Shown here one piece after another: positions 1 through 6,313 of a stretch of DNA of 6,978 bases; within the stretch, counting starts at the first letter, position 1; each line of letters opens with the position of its first letter. Below the pieces are notes generated by a model that did no database searches, was not told the origin of the DNA, and saw only the letters and a program-made list of their open reading frames with translations. A program made the position numbers and the translations under genes. Source of the stretch: an uncultured Planctomycetaceae bacterium (GTDB taxonomy: Bacteria; Planctomycetota; Planctomycetia; Planctomycetales; Planctomycetaceae); the NCBI GenBank assembly GCA_903823545.1, contig CAIJTL010001533.1, positions 1 through 6,978 on the forward strand. Direction: 5' to 3'.

Positions 1-3000
1 ACGCTTCTGGACCCGATAAATCGGGTCACTACGAACTCAAAATCCTCGACCTCGGTCTCGCGTTGCTGCACGGCGATCAGCCGGGAGCGGAGCTGACATC
101 AACCGGGCAGGTGATGGGAACGTTGGACTACATCGCTCCCGAACAACTGGCCGACACGCACGCCGTCGATATTCGAGCCGACCTGTACAGCCTGGGTTGT
201 ACGCTGTTTCGGCTGCTGACCACGGAGCCGCCGTTTGCCGGCCCGTCGCTGAACACGGCGGCGAAGAAGATGTTTGCGCACTCCTTCACGCCAGCCCCGA
301 AGCTGCTCGACCGCCGCCCCGATGTGCCAGCCGAGCTGTCCGCGCTGGTCGCTCGGCTGTTGGAGAAGAAGCCTGACGACCGCTTCGCCACACCGCGCGA
401 AGTCGCCACCGCGCTCGCCCCGTTCTGCGTCGGACACAATTTGCCGGCGCTCCTCGCGAGTTCGGCGGCTCCGTCGTCGGCATCCGATCCATTCGCCTCC
501 ACGGTGATCCCCAACGTAGCCGTCATCGCTCCGCGTGACGAGCCGAACGTGATCGAACCCCAACCCATAACAGACGCTCCTCACCCCACCGACCTTCAAG
601 CCGAATCATTTTCGCCAAACGGCTCTCGCGCGACCGAGCCGTTGTCGTCGAACGACGTCGATCGCGCGCTCGGCTCGTCACGCGGAGCGATGACGGCTAC
701 GTTGAACGCGGCCACGCCGCGTCGCCGCCCGTTGGTCATCGTCGGCACGCTCCTCGCGATCGTCCTGCTGAGCGTGTTTCTGCCCCCGTTCCTGAAGCGG
801 GACGCCAGCCTCACCGAGACGACGACCACCAATCCCGTCTCGCCCAATCCCAAATCGGAAATCTCAAATTCCAAACCTCAAACCCCAGCCGACTCGGACC
901 GCGCTGCCGCAGAGTGGGTGCTGGGACACAAGGGAAACGTGAGCGTCCATGTCGAAACTTTGGAGGATGGCAAACGGCATGTCATTGCGAAACTCGCGGA
1001 CTTGCCGAAGGGGCCGTTTCGCGTCGTTGTGGTCACGCTCGCCGACGTGACGGACATTGATGCTGCCGACATTCAGCGGAATCTCGGTGGTCTGAAATCG
1101 GTCGGTCAGATTCAAGTGCCCCATTGCCACCGGGTTAACGACGACGTGATCTCCGTTTTGTGTGAGATGCCCACGTTGATTTCCGTGAGCTTTGAAGGCA
1201 CCGGAATCACGGGAGACGGCATTCTCAAACTACTCAAAGCCCGTCCGCTCAATTCGCTGCAACTCGACGGTCGACAGTTCACAAATGAGGTCGTTAATCG
1301 CATAGAGCGATCATCTACGCTCAACGGTTTAGTCCTCTACCTCGCCAGCGATCAACAACTCCGTCGCACATTTCGGTGGCCGCAGGTCAAAACGCTTGGA
1401 GTTGCCGTCTTACCTGATGGGGTCTCGCGGCATCGGCCATCGACCTGGCGACGTCTCGCTGAGGAGATGCCACAGTTAATCGTTCTGAATCTAGACGGCA
1501 CCGGGCTTGAAGATTCCGACGCGGCGATGTTAGCCGGATTGCCTAATCTCGAAGGGTTGTCGTTGCACCGTCAGCCGGGACTCTCGGATACGCCTTTGGC
1601 ATCGCTCGCCACGCTGCCGAAGTTGAGGCACATCTCCATCACGTCGTCCCCGAAGGTCACGCCGCTTGGCGTCGCGGATTTTCTGGAGGCGAAGCCAGCG
1701 TGTCAGGTGGATTGGGATGGTGCGGATCATCGGGCGGTGGCGGAGTGGGTGTTGAGTGTGGGTGGCAAGGTGCAGGTGGCCGGTCGCGGAGCCGAGTGGC
1801 TCGACGTGGCCGACGCGTCTCGCGTCGGTCTGAAACCGATGACGGCGCGGGTGGCACGCCCAGAGCAACGCGATGGGCGTGGTGCGGCGTCCAACGACTC
1901 CAGTCACGCCCTTCCCGATGGTCAGGGCGTGCCACCCACCGACGCGGGACGCGTCGGCCACGACAACAATCCGGTGTTCCTCACCGGCGTTGATCTGACT
2001 GGCCTGCAAACAGTGAGCGATGCCGACCTCGCGCGGCTGGCGGGTTGCACCACGCTTCGCGATCTGCAATTCCACAACACTCGCCTCACCGGAGCCTGCC
2101 TGACACATCTCCAGCGACTCTCGCGACTCCAAGTGCTGAGCCTTGCCGTTTTGCCCATTGAGGATCAGCACCTCGCGGCGCTCAGCGAACTGAAGCAGTT
2201 GCAGACGCTCTACCTGCACAACACGAAGGTCACCGATGCCGGAATGCCCTCGCTGTCGGGACTGACCGAGTTAGTCACCCTCACTTTGAATAACACCCCG
2301 ATCTCGCAGGTCGGAGTGGAGTGCCTCAAGCGGCTGCCCAAACTCGTGTCTCTTAAACTTAGCAATACCGCCGTCGAGTCCCGGGCGGTTGAGGTGTTGT
2401 GTGAGTTCCCCAGCTTGGTCGATGTCAATTTGAGCAACACGCGCGTCACCGAGGCGGACGTGAAGCGGCTGGCTCAGCGACCGCTTCCCTGGCATCGGCT
2501 GTACCTGTCGAACCTCCCGACCGTGACGGACGCGATCCTGGCCGACCTGCGCGGACAGCGGGAACTCATCACGCTGGAACTCGGCGGGACGAGCGTGACG
2601 CCCGCCGCGTTCGACAAGTTCGTTCGCGAACATCCGCGACTCGGCATGACGCTGCCGACCGACGAGAGCGCCGCCCCCGACCTGCGCGTCGCCCGCCGAG
2701 TCCTCGCCGCAGGCGGCTTAGTGTACATGCAAATCGACGCGTCTCAACCCCCCGTGCCGCTGAGCGCACGCGTCGCGTTTGACGCGAGTCGCGCCGTGCA
2801 GCGGATCGAAGACCTGCCGAAGGAACTGTTCCGCATCTGGCAGATTGACCTGCGTCCGGCCGTTGGGAAGTCCACGGACGAAACGCTCGCCGAAGTTGGA
2901 CGACTGGAAACACTCAGCGAATTCTCTGCGACGGACGCGAACATCACGGATCGCATCATGCTTGAGGTTGCCGCCGCACCGAAGCTCGAACGGCTCAATC

Positions 3001-3662
3001 TCGTCGGTACAAAGCTGTCCCCCGTCACCGTGCGGCAGCTTGCTACGCGAACGGGACTCACCGGCCTGTCTCTGCATAGTGCTGGTCTCGACGTCCCCAC
3101 CACTTCCAGTCTTGCGGCACTCACAAAGTTGAAGCATCTGAGCATCGGCTTAAACCCGCTTACCGATGACGACATTGCGTTCGTCGAGAAACTAACCGAA
3201 CTCGAAGAGTTGAACATCGGGCAAACCCAAATCGTCAATCACGGCTGGGCGAGCATCGCCAAGCTGCCGAAGCTCAAGGTGCTGCGAGCCTACAACATGC
3301 CGGTCACCGACGAAGCTCTCCGTCATGCCGGACAGATCGAGTTGCTGGAATTGCTCCACGTCGGCGGCGCTGCCTCGGAAGTCAGCGACGCCGGCTTGCA
3401 GCATCTCCGCTCGCTCCGCCACCTGCGTGAGTTGCAACTCAGCCATTGCCGCCGCCTCACGGACGCCGGGCTGGCCGCACTTGCCGACCTCCCCGCGCTG
3501 GAAACGCTGCACCTCAACGCCACCCCGATCACCGACGCCGGATTGAAGCATCTCGCCAAAATCAAAACCCTCAAGTCCCTGAGCCTCACCGAGTGCAAGC
3601 TGTCCGAAGCGGCCATCGACGATCTGCAAGACGCACTCCCGTGGTGCCACATCATCAAGTAG
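1..3662 (+). CDS. Membrane-anchored Ser/Thr protein kinase with three C-terminal LRR modules (5' end outside window)
   Basis: The frame is open from the window edge (first full codon at 3) to the TAG at 3660-3662, so the start and kinase N-lobe lie upstream; the TTG at 63 is not a credible start because it falls inside the kinase domain. Visible kinase C-lobe motifs are DLG in place of DFG (48-56), the activation/P+1 segment MGTLDYIAPEQ (114-146), the subdomain IX Asp in DLYSLG (180-182) and the subdomain XI Arg in DDRF (381-383). A Pro/Ala/Ser-rich linker follows, then one TM helix (about 729-794, RRRPLVIVGTLLAIVLLSVF). After it come three modules, each opening with an AxxVLxxGGxVxV-like segment (at 897, 1725 and 2679) followed by LRRs of the type LxxLxLxxTxITDAGLxxL. 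The likely role is membrane-bound Ser/Thr phosphorylation with the LRRs acting as sensor or interaction surface; the ligand is unknown. Several repeat elements are embedded in frame. No terminator is seen in the 25-base gap to the convergent gene. Confidence 0.93.
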   Translation, partial: ASGPDKSGHYELKILDLGLALLHGDQPGAELTSTGQVMGTLDYIAPEQLADTHAVDIRADLYSLGCTLFRLLTTEPPFAGPSLNTAAKKMFAHSFTPAPKLLDRRPDVPAELSALVARLLEKKPDDRFATPREVATALAPFCVGHNLPALLASSAAPSSASDPFASTVIPNVAVIAPRDEPNVIEPQPITDAPHPTDLQAESFSPNGSRATEPLSSNDVDRALGSSRGAMTATLNAATPRRRPLVIVGTLLAIVLLSVFLPPFLKRDASLTETTTTNPVSPNPKSEISNSKPQTPADSDRAAAEWVLGHKGNVSVHVETLEDGKRHVIAKLADLPKGPFRVVVVTLADVTDIDAADIQRNLGGLKSVGQIQVPHCHRVNDDVISVLCEMPTLISVSFEGTGITGDGILKLLKARPLNSLQLDGRQFTNEVVNRIERSSTLNGLVLYLASDQQLRRTFRWPQVKTLGVAVLPDGVSRHRPSTWRRLAEEMPQLIVLNLDGTGLEDSDAAMLAGLPNLEGLSLHRQPGLSDTPLASLATLPKLRHISITSSPKVTPLGVADFLEAKPACQVDWDGADHRAVAEWVLSVGGKVQVAGRGAEWLDVADASRVGLKPMTARVARPEQRDGRGAASNDSSHALPDGQGVPPTDAGRVGHDNNPVFLTGVDLTGLQTVSDADLARLAGCTTLRDLQFHNTRLTGACLTHLQRLSRLQVLSLAVLPIEDQHLAALSELKQLQTLYLHNTKVTDAGMPSLSGLTELVTLTLNNTPISQVGVECLKRLPKLVSLKLSNTAVESRAVEVLCEFPSLVDVNLSNTRVTEADVKRLAQRPLPWHRLYLSNLPTVTDAILADLRGQRELITLELGGTSVTPAAFDKFVREHPRLGMTLPTDESAAPDLRVARRVLAAGGLVYMQIDASQPPVPLSARVAFDASRAVQRIEDLPKELFRIWQIDLRPAVGKSTDETLAEVGRLETLSEFSATDANITDRIMLEVAAAPKLERLNLVGTKLSPVTVRQLATRTGLTGLSLHSAGLDVPTTSSLAALTKLKHLSIGLNPLTDDDIAFVEKLTELEELNIGQTQIVNHGWASIAKLPKLKVLRAYNMPVTDEALRHAGQIELLELLHVGGAASEVSDAGLQHLRSLRHLRELQLSHCRRLTDAGLAALADLPALETLHLNATPITDAGLKHLAKIKTLKSLSLTECKLSEAAIDDLQDALPWCHIIK
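10..32 (-). repeat. GTAG-headed palindrome (REP-like) inside the kinase coding sequence
   Basis: On the minus strand the tetranucleotide GTAG (32-29) is followed directly by a perfect 8-bp palindrome, GACCCGAT (10-17) against ATCGGGTC (20-27), with only two unpaired bases. A GTAG head plus hairpin is the layout described for REP elements associated with RAYT transposases. On the plus strand it reads in frame as part of ASGPDKSGHYELK, just before the kinase DLG segment. Any inverted partner would lie upstream of the window. The assignment rests on structure only. Confidence 0.5.
512..704. repeat. REPIN-like inverted pair of GTAG-headed palindromes within the kinase linker
   Basis: Bases 512-546 and 670-704 are perfect reverse complements over 35 bp, separated by 123 bp. 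Each arm carries an outward-facing GTAG (516-519 plus; 700-697 minus), followed one base later by its own hairpin. In the left arm CGTCA (521-525) pairs with TGACG (536-540), T526 is bulged, and CGC (527-529) pairs with GCG (533-535) around the loop TCC. A bulged palindrome behind a GTAG head, paired head-outward, is the classical REPIN/BIME arrangement. The element lies wholly within the ORF and encodes NVAVIAPRDEP from one arm and GSSRGAMTATLN from the other, in the disordered linker between kinase and TM helix. In the mRNA the arms could form a long stem. Confidence 0.8.
618..643. repeat. 8-bp hairpin in the spacer of the REPIN-like element
   Basis: AACGGCTC (618-625) is the exact reverse complement of GAGCCGTT (636-643), with a 10-base loop. 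It sits inside the 123-bp spacer of the larger inverted repeat. The 10-mer AACGGCTCTC beginning here recurs on the minus strand at 4806-4797 behind a GTAG, which hints at a dispersed palindrome family. It is translated as part of the kinase linker. Confidence 0.5.
845..886 (+). repeat. Degenerate 7-bp tandem repeat (six units) within the kinase ORF
   Basis: Six consecutive heptamers can be read: CAATCCC, AAATCGG, AAATCTC, AAATTCC, AAACCTC, AAACCCC, with approximate consensus AAATCYC. The stretch is more A-rich than its surroundings and lies just after the TM helix and before the first LRR module. It translates as NPKSEISNSKPQTP. Similar AAATC-type heptamers are, from memory, common between genes in planctomycetes; that comparison was not run here. 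Confidence 0.7.
1805..1962. repeat. Nested pair of GTGG-headed inverted palindromes within the second LRR module
   Basis: Outer pair: GTGG (1806-1809) plus a hairpin with perfect 8-bp stem (1810-1817 with 1821-1828, loop TCT), mirrored on the minus strand by GTGG (1961-1958) and the stem 1939-1946 with 1950-1957 (loop GGA). The two outer units match over 24 bp with one difference, in the loop. Inner pair: GTGG (1851-1854) plus CACGCCC (1855-1861) pairing with GGGCGTG (1875-1881) across 13 bases, mirrored by 1905-1911 with 1925-1931 and GTGG on the minus strand (1935-1932). The inner 13-bp arms are 1849-1861 and 1925-1937. A 19-base stretch (1830-1848) separates outer and inner units on the left only. 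The block encodes an Arg/Asp/Gly-rich insert between the AEWVLSVGGKVQV segment and the first LRR of module 2. Confidence 0.78.
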
Positions 3663-3687
3663 TACGACTCGATTACTGCAATTCAGG

Positions 3688-4683
3688 TCAAGCTTGTCGA
3701 GGTTGGTGCTCCAATGGCACGACCGAAATTTGGGGCGTCGCTGAAGTCAAATTTGGTTGGCTGGGGGGATCGTCATTGGGCCAATTGAAGCTTGTCAGCT
3801 CGTCAGATGACGTGTTGCCTGATTTGCGTTTCGCTCGACGGCCTGTAGAACCGACGATCATCCAACCGATCGAGACGACGAGCAGGATACAGACTGTGGT
3901 GATCGCCAGCGTCCGTGCGCGGTGGTTTGGAAGCTGGACCGAAGGTTTGTGCGAAGTGATACGGGTCAATGTTTTCGCTAAGAGCAGCGGTGCTGTGTGG
4001 TAGTTGCCGGTCGTTGCGTAGCTGAAACGTTTGAAAAAATAGCCGGTCGCACGGACTCGAATTGGCGGGGTGAGTTGATCTCCGAATGCGAATCCGGTTG
4101 GCAAACTTGTGCAGACGACGCGGTAGGGGTTGAGGCCGGAATCGGCAGTGAATATCCAGGCTTCATAGGAATCTGATTCAGCGGTGTCAGCGCTTGTGGC
4201 AGGGATGCGATTCAGGCGGCGGAGGTCTCCTTCGATCGTGATGAGGTCACCTCGGAATCGGTCAGGCTCCAGCATCAAAACGGCAAACGGGACATCTCGG
4301 TGAGCTGTTCGTTCGAGATCCGCCTGGTCTGCCACGCTCGCACGATTCAGCCAGGCCTCGTAGGTCGCTCGTTCGGATTTTGGGATACCGAAGGCTTTGT
4401 CGGAAACAGAGGTCAAAGACGCTCTGTCGTGGCTGGAACTCAGATTACGGTCTGAGGTGCCAACGCTGGTTGTCTTGGTGGACTCATCGGCTGAATGGAG
4501 AATTCGATCTAGTCGGTGCACATCGTCTTTAGAGAGCCCTGAAACGCCATTGGATTGAGGCGATAACTGGCTGCGGCGAGAGAACCAACTTGCCATCAAC
4601 ATCATTGGGACCAGCGTGATCATCCAAATAATGATTCGCCACGATGGGGCTGCTGGTGGTTTGTGGATGGAATCGAATCGCAT
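3688..4683 (-). CDS. Membrane protein of unknown function with two TM helices
   Basis: The ATG at 4683-4681 gives 331 residues (MRFDSIHKPPAAPSWRIIIW...). The frame stays open to a TTG at 4737, which would add 18 residues; neither start has a convincing Shine-Dalgarno, and ATG is preferred because it places the first TM helix (IIIWMITLVPMMLMASWF) at about residues 17-34. A Ser/Thr-rich stretch follows, then a folded region beginning near AFGIPKSERATYEAWLNRA. It contains DRFRGDLITIEGDLRRLNRI, YEAWIFTADSGLNPYRVVC and VRATGYFFKRFSYATTG, a beta-rich pattern compatible with an OB-like fold, though that fold is a guess. A second TM helix (LAITTVCILLVVSIGWMIV) precedes a polar, Pro/Ser/Asn-rich C-terminal tail of about 55 residues. 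No catalytic motif is recognised. It is transcribed divergently from the ExbB-ExbD operon and converges on the kinase gene 25 bases away. Confidence 0.8.
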   Translation of the reverse strand: MRFDSIHKPPAAPSWRIIIWMITLVPMMLMASWFSRRSQLSPQSNGVSGLSKDDVHRLDRILHSADESTKTTSVGTSDRNLSSSHDRASLTSVSDKAFGIPKSERATYEAWLNRASVADQADLERTAHRDVPFAVLMLEPDRFRGDLITIEGDLRRLNRIPATSADTAESDSYEAWIFTADSGLNPYRVVCTSLPTGFAFGDQLTPPIRVRATGYFFKRFSYATTGNYHTAPLLLAKTLTRITSHKPSVQLPNHRARTLAITTVCILLVVSIGWMIVGSTGRRAKRKSGNTSSDELTSFNWPNDDPPSQPNLTSATPQISVVPLEHQPRQA

Positions 4684-4746
4684 GTTGGCAAGCGTGCTCG
4701 AAGTGGCGGAAACGCGTTCGGCGGTGTGATTGAACAACGTGGGATT

Positions 4747-4810
4747 GTAGGAATGTCGCCGTCGTTCAGGTCTCCAGGCCCGAAAGAAAGGCCCTGGAGA
4801 GCCGTTCTAC
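4747..4810. repeat. Intergenic hairpin flanked by outward-facing GTAG tetranucleotides
   Basis: TCTCCAGG (4771-4778) pairs with CCTGGAGA (4793-4800). The stem continues with CC (4779-4780) against GG (4790-4791) after a single bulged C4792, leaving a 9-base loop CGAAAGAAA. GTAG occurs on the plus strand at 4747-4750 and on the minus strand at 4810-4807; the minus-strand one is followed by AACGGC and then the stem. The layout resembles a REP-like pair collapsed around one hairpin. With no U-run and a position between divergent starts, it is not a conventional terminator. It could alternatively be a 5'-leader structure. Confidence 0.5.
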
Positions 4811-4970
4811 TCCGCAATCTCACGTTATTCGACCGATAACTGGTGTTTCGGACTACACGAAGGGATGGCTTCACGACGTGTCATTGCACTGATCTGCGTC
4901 GCATTTGCAAATGGTACGCAGGCTTGCCACGATACGAGCCCTGATTTCCAAGTCACGGATCTCACACTTT

Positions 4971-4975
4971 GGGAG
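4971..4975 (+). promoter_or_regulatory. Ribosome binding site deciding the ExbB start
   Basis: GGGAG lies six bases before the ATG at 4982. The upstream in-frame ATG at 4865 has only a purine run (AAGGG) abutting it with no spacer. This favours 4982, from which the protein begins with a well-formed signal peptide. Confidence 0.7.
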
Positions 4976-4981
4976 TGCTTC

Positions 4982-5824
4982 ATGTTGGTTCAGAATTCTC
5001 GCGGCACATCAGTGGTGTCGTCGTGGTTGAGCGTGTTATTAGCTTTGTTCTTGATGATGTCGGGAGCGTCATCGGGATGGGCTCAGGACGAGGCGGACGA
5101 GACTGAAAAGCCAGCGGCAGCCGCAAAATCCGGGGCCGAAGGAGAGACTGAAGCTGCACCCGAAAAGCAAAACATGCTCATGTGGTTGATCGAAACATCG
5201 GGTTTCATCGGCCTGATCATTTTGGTGATCTCGATCTTTTTCGTTCACAGAACAGTGACGCTGTTCTTGGAGATGCGACCTGAGATCATTATTCCGCCTG
5301 AATTGGTGCAGCAGTACGACGCGTTGTTGACCAAGAAGGATTTCAACGGCATTTACCAAGCTTCAAAGCAAAGCGAATCGCCGCTCGGCCAATTGGTGAT
5401 TTCCGGCCTGACGGTTATGGCATCAGGAATGGGTGAAGCGCGTGAGGCCATGGATCGCACTGGCGAAGCCATCACTGTGAAGATGGAGCAACGCATCAGT
5501 ATGTTGGCGGTCATCGGATCGCTGGGGCCGATGATTGGGTTGCTCGGTACGCTCAAGGGGATGATTTCTAGCTTCAGCGTGATCGCCACCTCGGGAACTC
5601 AACTGAAAGCGGCGGAAGTTGCGGCAGGTATTTCGGAAGCACTCGTGCTCACGTTCGAGGGGGTCGCGATCTCTGTTCCGGCGATTTACCTCTTTGCGTT
5701 GTTCAAAGACCGCGTCGCAACGCTGAGCGTCGATGCTCAAAACTTGGCGGGCGAATACGTTCGCAAAATTCACTCGTCTTATGCCAGCCGGACGGGAACT
5801 CCCGGTGCTGGCACTCCTGCCTAA
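4982..5824 (+). CDS. exbB: ExbB/TolQ/MotA-family proton-channel protein with N-terminal signal peptide
   Basis: The protein has 280 residues from the ATG preceded by GGGAG. Residues 1-31 form a signal peptide ending ...SGASSGWAQ before an acidic, Ala/Glu-rich linker (DEADETEKPAAAAKSG), a longer periplasmic lead than E. coli ExbB has. TM1 is at about 65-95 (WLIETSGFIGLIILVISIFF). A cytoplasmic segment follows, then TM2 with the family signature IGSLGPMIGLLGTLKGMISSF (178-198) and TM3 with EALVLTFEGVAISVPA (219-234). The two Thr residues that line the proton path in ExbB/TolQ appear conserved as T190 and T224, and Pro233 matches the usual TM3 proline. In the known family ExbB forms an inner-membrane pentamer around ExbD and uses proton-motive force to do periplasmic work such as TonB-type energisation. 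It leads an operon with two ExbD genes, which supports this role. The exact substrate is unknown; a flagellar MotA role is unlikely in this context. Confidence 0.9.
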   Translation: MLVQNSRGTSVVSSWLSVLLALFLMMSGASSGWAQDEADETEKPAAAAKSGAEGETEAAPEKQNMLMWLIETSGFIGLIILVISIFFVHRTVTLFLEMRPEIIIPPELVQQYDALLTKKDFNGIYQASKQSESPLGQLVISGLTVMASGMGEAREAMDRTGEAITVKMEQRISMLAVIGSLGPMIGLLGTLKGMISSFSVIATSGTQLKAAEVAAGISEALVLTFEGVAISVPAIYLFALFKDRVATLSVDAQNLAGEYVRKIHSSYASRTGTPGAGTPA

Positions 5825-5859
5825 TGGTCACTTCAAGTCGTTGATGAAGGGAGACCGCA

Positions 5860-6312
5860 ATGTCTGCAAATTCTGGAGAGGGAGCCGAGCCAAATCTCAC
5901 GCCGATTCTGGACATGGTTTTTCAGTTGATCACCTTCTTTATGTTGGTGATCAACTTCAAGGGTGCCTCGCTCGATCAATCGTTGCAATTGCCCGTGATG
6001 GGTTCGGCAAGGCCGCTCGAATGGAAAGGTGAGCACGAACCGCTCATTTTGAATGTCGATCTGGAAGGTCGCGTGAAGGTCAACGGTGTTCCATTCGCTG
6101 CTGAAAAATATGTGTCGAGTGAAGCCCGCGAACTCAAAGACAAACTACGAGCCGCCGGTGAGAAGACGGACGGCGAACTACCGGTTCCGGTGATTTTGCG
6201 AGCGGACAAAGGGGTCCGGTTTCATCTCATGAACCATGTCATCAAAGTCTGCCAAGATCAGGGATATCGCCAGTTTTCACTGAGCGCGATGACCGGAAAA
6301 GAGGAGAAGTGA
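5860..6312 (+). CDS. exbD: ExbD/TolR-family protein, first copy
   Basis: The protein has 150 residues; the start is supported by AAGGGAG (5847-5853) six bases upstream. A short cytoplasmic N-terminus leads into one TM helix with the ExbD signature NLTPILDMVFQLITFFML, where D18 corresponds to the essential membrane Asp (Asp25 in E. coli ExbD). The remainder is a periplasmic domain with the expected alternating pattern: LILNVDLEGRVKVNG, then PVPVILRADKGVRFHLMNHVIKVCQDQGYRQFSLSA. In ExbB-ExbD complexes this Asp takes part in proton transfer inside the ExbB pore. The gene begins 35 bases after exbB and is followed one base after its stop by a second ExbD gene, so the two may form a heterodimer. 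Confidence 0.9.
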   Translation: MSANSGEGAEPNLTPILDMVFQLITFFMLVINFKGASLDQSLQLPVMGSARPLEWKGEHEPLILNVDLEGRVKVNGVPFAAEKYVSSEARELKDKLRAAGEKTDGELPVPVILRADKGVRFHLMNHVIKVCQDQGYRQFSLSAMTGKEEK

Positions 6313-6313
6313 C

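Larger units (their letters stand above)
4684..4981. other. Divergent intergenic region
   Basis: This 298-base stretch separates the minus-strand membrane protein from the ExbB operon and should hold promoters for both, but no confident -35/-10 pair can be picked. The ExbB frame is open back to an ATG at 4865 and the opposite frame to a TTG at 4737, so the true non-coding part could be as short as 127 bases. The one clear structure is the hairpin at 4771-4800. Confidence 0.5.

Noticed and set aside
512..1962. CRISPR array
   Set aside because: The repeats are inverted pairs of different families, not regularly spaced direct repeats.
1530..2219. Long minus-strand open frame (229 codons) opposite the LRR region
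   Set aside because: Lies opposite a clear LRR coding frame in GC-rich DNA; its translation is Arg/His-rich with no recognisable domain, and the palindromes explain part of its openness.
2773..2787. TCGCGT-TTG-ACGCGA hairpin in the third LRR module, near a DASR peptide similar to that of the module 2 insert
   Set aside because: Only a 6-bp stem in GC-rich coding DNA, with no GTAG/GTGG head and no inverted partner.
3663..3687. Terminator between the convergent kinase and membrane-protein genes
   Set aside because: No stem-loop or T-run is visible in the 25-base gap.
3446..4003. Plus-strand open frame across the kinase end and the convergent gene
   Set aside because: Overlaps two better-supported genes out of frame and has no domain pattern.
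4884..4935. Possible -35 (TTGCAC or TTGCAA) and -10 (CGATAC) boxes before exbB
   Set aside because: Spacers and -10 matches are poor; too weak to call a promoter.
4865..4981. Upstream extension of the ExbB gene to the ATG at 4865
   Set aside because: The purine run abuts the ATG without spacer, whereas the ATG at 4982 has GGGAG at normal spacing and starts a good signal peptide.
4982..5824. Flagellar MotA assignment
   Set aside because: Followed by two ExbD-type genes rather than MotB with an OmpA-like domain, and the TM2/TM3 signatures fit ExbB/TolQ.
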